NCBI GenBank assembly: GCA_020639095.1
Contig: JACKHH010000006.1
Span: 81,180 to 145,179 of the forward strand
Origin: Phycisphaerales bacterium
Lineage (GTDB): Bacteria; Planctomycetota; Phycisphaerae; UBA1845
Length of the DNA: 64,000 bases
Direction: 5' to 3'
Shown here: piece after piece, positions 27,759-35,751 of the stretch
How positions within the stretch are numbered: position 1 is the stretch's first letter
Layout: every line of letters begins with the position of its first letter
Position numbers and translations under genes: made by a program
The notes under the pieces: generated by a model
Database searches by the model: none
Told to the model about the DNA's origin: nothing
The model's input: the letters and a program-made list of their open reading frames with translations, nothing else

Positions 27759-28158
27759 TCGATTCCCACAATGACGGCATTGGGGCGAATTTCACCAATA
27801 GGGGAAAGCAATAGAGGACTTACCGAGCGCAGCTCGGCCTAGGCCCGGCCTTCAGGCCGGGTAAATGAGCAGGCCCCTCCCCCCCTTGTCGTTCTGCTTG
27901 CCGCCCGTGGCGGCAAACAGAACGACAAGGGGGTAAGTAAGTAGCACCGCAAAACCTGGCCCAAAGGCCTGGCCTAGGCGGCTTCGCCGTCACTCGCAAT
28001 GCGAGTTCTTCGAATTTGTGAAAGGAACCACATCGAAAGGGGTGGCACGGCCCAGCTTCGCTGGACCGTGGCTAGACAATCAACGTAGGTGAATGCTTTG
28101 ATGGGCCCACCACAAGAACAATCGATCGGCAATGTGCCCGCGAGGTCGGAGCGACAAC
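27759..28158. repeat. Intergenic array of five hairpins, including a 25-bp stem
   Basis: 400 nt without a gene. Stems, in order: CCCGGCC/GGCCGGG (27844-27861); a 25-bp stem with one mismatch and 3-nt loop (27881-27933), each arm a run of CCCCCTTGTCGTTCTG plus TTGCCGCC or its complement; GGCGGC-type (27978-27990); ACTCGC/GCGAGT (27992-28006); CACGG-CCAGC/GCTGG-CCGTG (28046-28070). The gap lies between the stops of two convergent genes. The long stem could end transcription in both directions or be a MITE; no coding potential is seen. Confidence 0.7.
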
Positions 28159-29793
28159 TCAACGCGACGCGTAGTGCGAATCCACCGGCTCCGCGTTCAG
28201 GTCAAGCATTTGCATCAAATCTGTGAGCCGAACCGTCGCGTCCACGTCGACGCGTTCCTGCTGATGCGGATGGCGAATCACCAGCGGCACGTGCGTGAGT
28301 TCCGCAGGCGAATTCTCGAATGCCAATGAGCGATACGGCAAACCGCGTTCAATGTAGAGCTGGTCCAACTCAGGATCGAACCGCCAGGTATGATCCGATG
28401 TGAGGATAATCGTCGCATCCTCGAAATTACCTGCCGCACGCAGTGTCGCCATCAACTCGCCCAGCACCGTGTCGAGGTAACGCAGATTCCCCGCGTAGCG
28501 CGCGATCTGATTCTCCGGACGCGGGCGCACGAATCCGTCCGCGCCATACGGGCCAAAATCCATCGGCAGCGTTCGACCCAACTCCTCGTGCGCACCGTCA
28601 CGATCGAAGATCAACGGATCATGCGGCAGCGGGTAATGCAACACGGCGAACGTGGGCGCGGGCTGTCGCATGATGGCAAGCGCACGCTCATGCACCTGCG
28701 ACACGCGATCGCGCCGCGGGGTCGCCTCCTGCGCGCCGCACCACCGGTGCACCCGCCACGCGAGCGCGTCCGGCTTCGGCAGCGCCATCGCGAATACCCA
28801 CGACGCACAACGCAGGTGACGCAGCAGGTCATTGCCGTTCAAACGCTCATCGTTGTCCCCGCGACGATCCGCCGCGGCGAAGCAGTTATCGAGTTCCGCG
28901 CCGAACAATCGGCGATACGGATGGTAAAACCCAACCATGTACGTGTGGTAGCCCAGCGTCTTCATGCGCGAGAAGACGTTGCTCCGCAGCCGCGCGTCTC
29001 GGCTATTACCGTCCGCCGTCTGGAAACCGGGCTCCCCGCCCGCCCAGGTGTAGGTCTCATCCGTCTGGAAGAGAATGCTGGGGAGCGACAAGCGCGTCTC
29101 ATGAAACGACGAGTGCGCGTCGTGGTACACGGTCGCATCAGCCGTCAGCTCCGCGAGGTTCGGCAGCTCCGTGGCCATGTCCTCCGTGAACGTCCGCTCG
29201 TACGACCACTCGTCGAAAACGAACAGATAAACATTGCCCGAGGGCACCGGCTGGGGGTGCCCACCGGTCAACGCGGCCACCACAGGCATCTGCTGCGTGG
29301 ACGGATCGGGTTCGCGCGGCACGGAAAACTCGGGATAAGCGAGCATCTGCCCGATCACGACCACGACTGCCGGTGACAGAATCAGGCACAGCGCCCGAGC
29401 AGCACGCGGCACCGCGCGCATCCGCCAATGCAGACACGCAACACCGAGCAGGATCACCCCAACGGCTGACGCGGCAAAAACTGCCTGCCATTTCTGCGGT
29501 GTGGAAAGCAGACCCGAACGCACGGTCACCACCAACCCGATTCCCAGTAGCGCCACGAACGCAGCATCCGCAATACGATCCACCGCGTTGTTCCGCATCG
29601 CCCGCGCCAGCATGTGCAGCGTCGCGAGCAAGGCCCCTATGCCGACAATCAGAATGGTGAGTGCCAGCGCATCGCTGCGGCCCCAATAGGTGAAGTAGCG
29701 CGTCGCCTCCGCGTTGTACATCCGCAGATGCGGCGCCAGCAGTACGGATGCCGTCGCGCACCCAACGCAGAAATTGACGAGAAACTTGCGCAT
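28159..29793 (-). CDS. Membrane-anchored sulfatase-fold (alkaline phosphatase superfamily) protein
   Basis: 544 residues from the ATG at 29793; the extended frame would run through the promoter region. About four to five N-terminal helices, then a periplasmic domain: NVYLFVFDEWSYERTF (metal-site start), SSFHETRLSLPSILF with the Thr/Ser nucleophile region, HYPLPHDP and LTSDHTWR, the C-terminal Asp-His metal ligands. This is the LtaS/phosphoethanolamine transferase-like layout, so transfer of a phospho-alcohol to the glycan or a sulfatase activity are both possible. The exact nucleophile is not clear. The gene points away from the neighbouring GT4 gene; their starts share a regulatory region. 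Confidence 0.8.
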   Translation of the reverse strand: MRKFLVNFCVGCATASVLLAPHLRMYNAEATRYFTYWGRSDALALTILIVGIGALLATLHMLARAMRNNAVDRIADAAFVALLGIGLVVTVRSGLLSTPQKWQAVFAASAVGVILLGVACLHWRMRAVPRAARALCLILSPAVVVVIGQMLAYPEFSVPREPDPSTQQMPVVAALTGGHPQPVPSGNVYLFVFDEWSYERTFTEDMATELPNLAELTADATVYHDAHSSFHETRLSLPSILFQTDETYTWAGGEPGFQTADGNSRDARLRSNVFSRMKTLGYHTYMVGFYHPYRRLFGAELDNCFAAADRRGDNDERLNGNDLLRHLRCASWVFAMALPKPDALAWRVHRWCGAQEATPRRDRVSQVHERALAIMRQPAPTFAVLHYPLPHDPLIFDRDGAHEELGRTLPMDFGPYGADGFVRPRPENQIARYAGNLRYLDTVLGELMATLRAAGNFEDATIILTSDHTWRFDPELDQLYIERGLPYRSLAFENSPAELTHVPLVIRHPHQQERVDVDATVRLTDLMQMLDLNAEPVDSHYASR

Positions 29794-30050
29794 ACGAATA
29801 CCCTCTGCCCAAAAAACGGGCCTGTTGCCTTCAGAAAGCCGCCTCAGGTTGAACCAATCGTTGGGACGTTGCACCGCGAAGCCGCGAGACGCCGCTCATG
29901 CGATTATCGGAAGCTGGACGATTCGTCTGGAATGCACATTGGGGAAAATACGACATGCAACGGGCGGCCCGCCGATCAGATCGCGCGCGCCAACCGCCGA
30001 TAACACAAGTATACGCCGCGCGGCGGCGCGAACGCCCGATAACCTTGAGG
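29794..30050. promoter_or_regulatory. Divergent regulatory region with three CCGATAA motifs
   Basis: Copies at 29904-29910 (minus, 110 nt before the sulfatase-fold gene), 29997-30003 and 30036-30042 (plus, 47 and 8 nt before the GT4 ATG at 30051). The last copy is so close that either the transcript starts farther upstream or the translation start is at the ATG 30078 or later. Confidence 0.45.
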
Positions 30051-31229
30051 ATGCAGACCCTGACCGACCCCGTCGTCATGCACGTCATCTACGCGCTCGA
30101 ACACGGAGGCACCGAGCGGTTCCTTTGCCGCCTGCTCAACCGGTTCGCGGGTGATCCTGTGCGCCACGTGCTGTGTACGTTGCGCTCCGCCGGTGCGCGC
30201 ACAACAGATCTCGATCCGCGCGTGCAGGTCGTCCCGCTGAATCTCGCGCCGCGCGATCGCTGGGGATTTGTCAAACTCGCGCGCGCGATCCGATCGACCG
30301 GAGCTTCGCTCGTCCACGCACGCAACATCAACACCTGGACCGACGCGTTGTTGGCTTGTCGCCTTGCACGCAACGCGATGCCGTTGCTCGGCTTTCATGG
30401 CACGCAATCGCCGGCAGGCATTACCGCGACGCAGCGTCGCCGATTCCGCCTGCTCGGCGCAGGCAACGCCGACATCGCAAGTGTCTCATTTGCAGGCCGG
30501 CAACTGCTCATCGATAGACTTGGCTGCACACCGCAGCGCGTGCACGTACTACCCAACGGTGTCGACTTGGCCCGCTTTCAGCCCGCTGACGCGAACGTTC
30601 GGCGCACAGCTCGCGAGCGTCTGCAACTGCGCGACGGCGACTTCGCGATCGGAAACGTGGGCAACATGTTCTCTGCGGTGAAGGGGCACGCAATACTGCT
30701 CGACGCATTCACACGGATCGCGAACGCCTGGCCGACCGCGCGTCTGCTCCTGGCTGGATTCGGGCCGATGCAGGTGCAACTTGGCAAACAAGCGGAACGA
30801 CTGGGCATTGCGCATCGCGTCCAGTTCCTCGGAGCAACGGAGAACGTTGAGTCGCTGTACGCCGCGCTCGATCTCTACGTCTGCCCGTCGCTTTCGGAGG
30901 GCATGAGCAACGCGTTGCTCGAAGCGCTCGCCTGCGGCATCCCGAGCGTTGCGACGAACATCGCGGACCACGGACGCATCTTCGGCGCGATGAACGCAGC
31001 ATCCGGACTCGTTCCACCAGGCGATGTGCCCGCGCTTGCCGATGCATTGTCGCGGATGCTCGCCGACGCACCGGAACGTGCCCGGCTGGGGGTCGATAGC
31101 CGAAGACTTGTGGAAACGGATTACAACATCACCGACGCGTTCGCGCGCTACCAGCGACTCTACCAAACGCTGCTGCCGGCGAACGCAAATACCGCTACGG
31201 AAATTGAGCAGCCCGCATGCACGACGTAG
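30051..31229 (+). CDS. Glycosyltransferase family 4
   Basis: 392 residues from the ATG at 30051 (MQTLTDPVVMHVIYALEHGG); an alternative ATG at 30078 is in frame. N-domain VIYALEHGGTERFLCRLLNRF and VHARNINTWTDALLACR; C-domain IGNVGNMFSAVKGHAILLDAF, VQFLGATENVESLYAALDLYVCPSLSEGMSNALLEALACGIPSVAT, which holds the E(x7)E donor motif. It transfers a sugar from a nucleotide donor in the cytoplasm. The stop overlaps the phosphatase start by 13 nt. This, the phosphatase and the ATP-grasp gene form a tight operon. Confidence 0.92.
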   Translation: MQTLTDPVVMHVIYALEHGGTERFLCRLLNRFAGDPVRHVLCTLRSAGARTTDLDPRVQVVPLNLAPRDRWGFVKLARAIRSTGASLVHARNINTWTDALLACRLARNAMPLLGFHGTQSPAGITATQRRRFRLLGAGNADIASVSFAGRQLLIDRLGCTPQRVHVLPNGVDLARFQPADANVRRTARERLQLRDGDFAIGNVGNMFSAVKGHAILLDAFTRIANAWPTARLLLAGFGPMQVQLGKQAERLGIAHRVQFLGATENVESLYAALDLYVCPSLSEGMSNALLEALACGIPSVATNIADHGRIFGAMNAASGLVPPGDVPALADALSRMLADAPERARLGVDSRRLVETDYNITDAFARYQRLYQTLLPANANTATEIEQPACTT

Positions 31230-31843
31230 TTGCACAACCTGAGAAGTCGCAGGAAGTTACCGCGAACACAGCGGCGCTGCGCGATGAATACGGTTCGCGC
31301 CGCGGTTGGGCGATTGATCGCGCGTGGACCATCGCCGCGAAGTTTGGCGCACTGCGTGCTTGCAGCAAGATCGATTGGCGGCGCGTGCGGCAATTCGTGT
31401 TCGTCTGTCGCGGGAACATCTGTCGCAGCCCCTACGCCGCACGCCGGGCAAAGGCCGCCGGTTTCGTCGCGACCTCTTGCGGCTTGCACATCGGCAACAA
31501 CACCGCCGTGGACCCCATGGCCGTCGCGGTCGCGCGGCGACGCGGACTTGATCTCGCAAACCACCAGCCGCGTGCGCTCGCGCGCATGCGACCCGCTGAT
31601 GACGACCTGCTCATCGCGACAGAACCGAATCAATTGGCTGCGTTGCGGCAAAGTGCAGCCGAGTCCGCAGCCCAGGTCACGCTGCTCGGCTGGTGGAGCA
31701 CGCCGCGGCGCCTGCACCTCACCGACCCCTATGGGCTGAGCGAAGAATACTTCAACCGCTGCTACATGCTGATCGATTCCGCGATCGTCGGCATGTGCGC
31801 GGCGCACGCGGAGGCGCAACGTGACGCCCACGCGCAACAGTGA
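31217..31843 (+). CDS. Low-molecular-weight protein tyrosine phosphatase (Wzb-like)
   Basis: 208 residues. The active-site loop is VCRGNICRS, with nucleophile Cys64 and Arg70 (C-x5-R), and the general acid is Asp170 in TDPYGL. The N-terminal 55 residues before the loop are longer than in Wzb or Etp. Such phosphatases dephosphorylate BY-kinases that control chain length, but no BY-kinase gene lies in this window and the Wzz-type protein at 35752 has no kinase domain. The enzyme is cytoplasmic. Overlaps both neighbours, so likely co-translated with GT4 and the ATP-grasp gene. Confidence 0.9.
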   Translation: MHDVVAQPEKSQEVTANTAALRDEYGSRRGWAIDRAWTIAAKFGALRACSKIDWRRVRQFVFVCRGNICRSPYAARRAKAAGFVATSCGLHIGNNTAVDPMAVAVARRRGLDLANHQPRALARMRPADDDLLIATEPNQLAALRQSAAESAAQVTLLGWWSTPRRLHLTDPYGLSEEYFNRCYMLIDSAIVGMCAAHAEAQRDAHAQQ

Positions 31844-33098
31844 TTGGCGCCGCGATCGCACCGTGCTCGTGACCGATGCGGGCACGCTTGCCGCGATCGG
31901 CGTAATTCGCTCGCTTGGTCGCGCGGGGTATCGCGTAATTGCCTGCGCCCCTGACGCGGACGCGCTGGGCCTGCGTTCACGCTTCGCAGCCGAATCGCTG
32001 GTCTCCCCGCCCTATGCAAGCGACACGTTCTTGCCTTGGTTGCGAGAAACCGCTACGCGCTACAGCATCGGCCTGATCATCCCGCTGGAAATGGCGCTGC
32101 TGGCCATGCGACCCGCTCACGACGAATTCGCCAGCCTGTTGGCGTATTCCCCGAACGCCGACAACGTCTACCGCGGATTAAGCAAGTGCGATCTGTTCGC
32201 GTCACTCGCAACACGTACGGACGAAGCATCCGCGAACCTGCCCGCGACGCGCGTGTACTCCTCTTCCGATCCGCCGCCAATTGCCAGCGAACTCGCGACA
32301 CTCGGAACACCGCCTTTCATCAAAGCTGATGCAGCCTACGCAAGGTCGCTTGAAATGAGCGTGACGCGGCGGGCTCGGAATGCAGACGACGCTTGCACGA
32401 TGATCGCGGAGCTGCGCAAACGCTTCGAACGCGTCCTCGTTCAAAGCTTCGCGCCTGGGCAAGGCGTCGGCGCGTTCTTCCTCATCCGCAAGGGCTGCGT
32501 GCTCGCGGAGTTCATGCACCGCCGTCTGCACGAGGTTCCGCACACCGGAGGTATCTCATCGCTGCGCGAGAGCTGGCGACACGACGCCATCCGCGCCGAC
32601 GCGCTCGCGAAGCTGCGCGCACTCGAATGGGAAGGCGTCGCGATGATGGAATACCGCTGGGATTCCGCGACCGACGCCTTCGCGTTGATGGAGATGAACG
32701 GGCGCTTCTGGGGCTCGCTGCACCTCGCGCTGCATGCCGATGTAGATTTTCCCAGGATGCTCGCCGACGCGCACTTTGGCGTCGAGGTGAACGAAGTACA
32801 CGACTGGCCGCTGGGCGTCCGCTGTCGCCACATTTTCCCCTGGGATATGCAGCACGTGTGGTCCCGGCTTAAGGATCGCGAACTGCCCATCACCGCCAAG
32901 ATGAAAAGCGTCCTCGAATTCTGCGCGCTCAGCCTCGACCCGCGCATTCGCAGCGACCTGCGCTTCAAAGGCGACCGCGGGCTGTACTGGCGCAATCTGC
33001 TGCGCAGCCTCCCCACAATGCTCCAACGCACGCCGCAGCGCAAGCGCACCGCTGCCGACGCGCATCCTCCAGCACTGAAACCTCAGAAACTCGCGTAA
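31821..33098 (+). CDS. ATP-grasp family ligase
   Basis: 425 residues from a GTG at 31821 that overlaps the phosphatase gene by 23 nt. A pre-ATP-grasp domain (VLVTDAGTLAAIGVIRSLGRAGYRVIA, FIIPLEMALL-type strand) is followed by the ATP-grasp core: FIKADAA, VLVQSFAPGQGVGAFFLI, AMMEYRW and FALMEMNGRFWGSL with the metal-binding Glu/Asn. These enzymes make an acyl phosphate and join it to an amine. In exopolysaccharide clusters such ligases are thought to attach amino acids to sugars or make a peptide-like cap; that is inference. The motif NGRFWGS is typical of planctomycete and Cyanobacteria relatives. Confidence 0.85.
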   Translation: MTPTRNSDWRRDRTVLVTDAGTLAAIGVIRSLGRAGYRVIACAPDADALGLRSRFAAESLVSPPYASDTFLPWLRETATRYSIGLIIPLEMALLAMRPAHDEFASLLAYSPNADNVYRGLSKCDLFASLATRTDEASANLPATRVYSSSDPPPIASELATLGTPPFIKADAAYARSLEMSVTRRARNADDACTMIAELRKRFERVLVQSFAPGQGVGAFFLIRKGCVLAEFMHRRLHEVPHTGGISSLRESWRHDAIRADALAKLRALEWEGVAMMEYRWDSATDAFALMEMNGRFWGSLHLALHADVDFPRMLADAHFGVEVNEVHDWPLGVRCRHIFPWDMQHVWSRLKDRELPITAKMKSVLEFCALSLDPRIRSDLRFKGDRGLYWRNLLRSLPTMLQRTPQRKRTAADAHPPALKPQKLA

Positions 33099-34816
33099 TA
33101 ATCGTTGGGAACCTGATGGTCAGCCGTCTTGCGGTACGCCGCCAGCGCGAACCATTCGTGACGGCGCGCACGGGCTGCCCGCATGGCTGCGGGCCCGCGA
33201 ATGACCTGTCCGACGCGCCGCCCGACGCGCGCCGCAAGCGACGCATACGTCACGTGCAGCGGTGGGCCGATGCGTTCGTATGGCTTGTGCGTTTCGAGGA
33301 AGCGACACGCGCGATAGACCGCCGGCCAGTTCGTATCATGAATCGCGAGCACGCCGTTCGGGCGCAGCAGCAGATCGGCATAGAACAGATCAAGCTGGGT
33401 GAAATCAAACGCGTGCCAACCATCGATGAGAATGAAATCGAAACGGCAATCCCGCGCAACGAGTTCCGGTAGCGCGAGATAGTCGGGCCTGGCGATCACT
33501 TCCAGATGCGCCGCAAGTCCCGCGCGCTCCACGCGGGCAGCCCCACGACCCGCCCAGCCATCGGTCGCGAACTGATAGGGATCAACAGCCGTGTGCAACC
33601 CGCCGCTGTGTGCCTGCAAGTGCGCGCAGATGCGCAGCGTGCTGCCACCATTGGCCATGCCAATTTCGAGCGTGCGCACCGGATTGCACATCGCGAGCAA
33701 CCGGTCGAGCACCGCGTACTCCTCGCGGCGCATGCTCGCCGATTCACGTGGATCGTCGATCGGCGTGCCCGACTGTCCGGACACCGGGGGACGCGGTTTG
33801 GCAGCCTGTTCCGGCGCATCCCAACCGCTCTGGCGGCGACGCCTGCCGTCGAGCATGCCCGACAGTTCCACGGCAAGCATGCCAGCCGAGTGCCCTTGCC
33901 CAACGCCTGAACGCGGCAGCGCGAAGCGATCACTCTCGTGCGTCACCGGCCCGGGCTGCGTCGTCAGTGCGTATGAAAAACCATGCTCGCGCAGCAAAAT
34001 CGCATCTGTCTCGTCGAAATCACCGGGACCGCCATTGGGAAAAGCAAACCCAACAGGCTGCGACCCGATTTCGCGAACCAGATCATCACGACACCCGGCG
34101 ATCTGTTCCCGACGCACACCCGCTGACTGCTTGCCCAAGATCGCGTGGTCGACGGTGTGCCCGCCGATTTCGTGCCCGCGGGCAGCCAGCAGCCGCACCT
34201 CGCCCCAGTTCACGCAGCGCAGCGCGTCAACGATGCTTCGATCCGCGCGCCGGCGGACCATCGCCTCCGCCTCAGCGAGCAACGTCTGCTGTGCGTCGAG
34301 CGTCATGAGCTTGTGTCGCGCGGGATCGCGAATCAAAGCGGCGAGCGCCCGCAGCACACCAGCCGATACCAATTCCGGCTGGCTGCGAATCAGGTGCAAC
34401 ACGTCCGCGGCAAAGAGGTGCCCGCTCCGCGCATGCCCCGTTGAAACATAGAAGCTCGCACGCATCCCGTAGGCATCGAGCACGGGCAGCGCGTGTTGCA
34501 TGGTACAGGCAGCCACGTCGTCAAACGTGATCGCGATACACGCCTCGTCGCGCCGCCCATCGCTCTGGCTTAGATATTCCGCCACGGGCACGACGCGCCC
34601 GAAGCGTTGCAGCAACGCGAGATGTTCGGCGAAGCGACTGGCCGAGACAAAATACGACGGCACCCACGGCGCTCCCGCGTCCGCATCGGCGCACACGCCG
34701 TGATAGCAGACCACGCGCAGCGCTCCATTGCGAATGAAGCGACTGCGCAGAAACCCCAGCCTGTCCAAGACAGTAGCAGCCGTGTCCGCGGCGGAGTGCA
34801 GTAGTTCGTTGGCCAT
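33083..34816 (-). CDS. Fusion: polysaccharide deacetylase (NodB/CE4) plus class I methyltransferase
   Basis: 577 residues. The N-terminal half (about 30-315) is a NodB-type deacetylase: VVCYHGVCAD, AITFDDVAAC (metal-site Asp pair), HEIGGHTVDHAILGK (His-x3-His metal ligands) and GFAFPNGGPGDF. A Pro-rich linker (about 330-365) leads to a methyltransferase domain: VRTLEIGMANGGSTLRI, FDFILIDGWHAFDFTQLDLF and VLAIHDTNWPAVY, close to the enzyme at 11002. The 16-nt overlap with the ATP-grasp gene is at their convergent 3' ends. Both domains look intact. Deacetylation then methylation of one sugar residue is possible, unproven. Confidence 0.87.
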   Translation of the reverse strand: MANELLHSAADTAATVLDRLGFLRSRFIRNGALRVVCYHGVCADADAGAPWVPSYFVSASRFAEHLALLQRFGRVVPVAEYLSQSDGRRDEACIAITFDDVAACTMQHALPVLDAYGMRASFYVSTGHARSGHLFAADVLHLIRSQPELVSAGVLRALAALIRDPARHKLMTLDAQQTLLAEAEAMVRRRADRSIVDALRCVNWGEVRLLAARGHEIGGHTVDHAILGKQSAGVRREQIAGCRDDLVREIGSQPVGFAFPNGGPGDFDETDAILLREHGFSYALTTQPGPVTHESDRFALPRSGVGQGHSAGMLAVELSGMLDGRRRRQSGWDAPEQAAKPRPPVSGQSGTPIDDPRESASMRREEYAVLDRLLAMCNPVRTLEIGMANGGSTLRICAHLQAHSGGLHTAVDPYQFATDGWAGRGAARVERAGLAAHLEVIARPDYLALPELVARDCRFDFILIDGWHAFDFTQLDLFYADLLLRPNGVLAIHDTNWPAVYRACRFLETHKPYERIGPPLHVTYASLAARVGRRVGQVIRGPAAMRAARARRHEWFALAAYRKTADHQVPNDYYASF

Positions 34817-34841
34817 GAGAAACGCGTTCGGTTGGTAAACG

Positions 34842-35429
34842 TCAGACCGTCCGGCGTGCCCCGCAAATCACCACGCCACGATGCCAGTCAACCGTACAGT
34901 TCGCATCGAACCGGCTGAAATGCGCGCGATAATCTTCGAGACGATTCTGCCAAATCTTCACCGGATCGCGCTGACCCGACAGGTCGGACACGATGATGAG
35001 GATGAACCGTCCGCCGGGCTTGAGGTAACGCATCAGGTTGGTGGTCGCTTCAATGGGCGCGGGGGCTGCAAGGTCGTAGTGATACAAACTGCAACCCCGC
35101 GTCACGACGACGTCGAAACTGGCTTCGTCGAACGGCAGGTCGCCGCGCACGTCGCAGATGTTGAGGTCGCGCTTCGGGTAGCGCTGCCGGGCGGTGTTGA
35201 TGCCCGTGGCACACGTATCAACGCCGACGCAATCAAACCCCATCCGGCAGAACAGGTTGGTGTGGAATCCCAAACCGCAGGCGGCTTCCAGCATGCGCAT
35301 CCCGCGTTTTAGCCCGAAGCGCTTCACCATGTGCCTGCGATGCCACAACCACTCGCGGATCAAGCCATACTGCCATCCGCCGTCGGCGTAGAACGTGTCG
35401 TAGAAGCTGCCCGTGGTTGTGGTCGCCAT
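34842..35429 (-). CDS. Class I SAM-dependent methyltransferase (type 11-like)
   Basis: 195 residues from the ATG at 35429 (MATTTTGSFYDTF); a longer frame upstream is rejected as it crosses the CCGATAA motif. SAM loop MLEAACGLGFHTNLF, then VGVDTCATGINTAR, and FDVVVTRGCSLYHY; C-terminal GGRFILIIVSDL strand. It resembles generic methyltransferases of glycan clusters, with GCSLYHY being typical of its subgroup. It starts 22 nt downstream of nothing: it is followed directly by the deacetylase-methyltransferase gene 25 nt after its stop, so both are probably co-transcribed. Acceptor unknown. Confidence 0.85.
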   Translation of the reverse strand: MATTTTGSFYDTFYADGGWQYGLIREWLWHRRHMVKRFGLKRGMRMLEAACGLGFHTNLFCRMGFDCVGVDTCATGINTARQRYPKRDLNICDVRGDLPFDEASFDVVVTRGCSLYHYDLAAPAPIEATTNLMRYLKPGGRFILIIVSDLSGQRDPVKIWQNRLEDYRAHFSRFDANCTVDWHRGVVICGARRTV

Positions 35430-35751
35430 CCAAATGCTCCGTTTGCTGCACGAAAATCCCTGCGTACCTCTTCCGAGATTATCGGTAGCACAAACGCTAC
35501 GATTGAGGCGTGATAGGACCAAACGCAAGGTTATCGGGCGTCAACAACCCATGACCTGACGCCCGCCCGCGTCAGCGTCCGCGAACATCGCGTCACATTC
35601 AGTCGCCCGCCGTTGAATCCGATAAGCCAAGCGGTGCATCGCGCCCACGTGGCGCCCATAACCGGTCCAGCTTATCGGTATGGGCAGATGATTTATCGGT
35701 AGCTGCACACATGCCGTCACGTGTGCAGGTCAAGATGACGGGTGGCACGCC
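35430..35751. promoter_or_regulatory. Intergenic region with five CCGATAA motifs
   Basis: 322 nt, no gene. Copies: 35479-35485 (minus, 50 nt before the methyltransferase start), 35531-35537 (minus), 35619-35625 (plus, pointing to the Wzz-type gene), 35672-35678 and 35693-35699 (both minus, 20 nt apart). The densest cluster of this motif in the window. Confidence 0.5.

Noticed and set aside
27759..28158. CRISPR-like array
   Set aside because: The hairpins differ in sequence and have no regular spacer; no Cas genes nearby.
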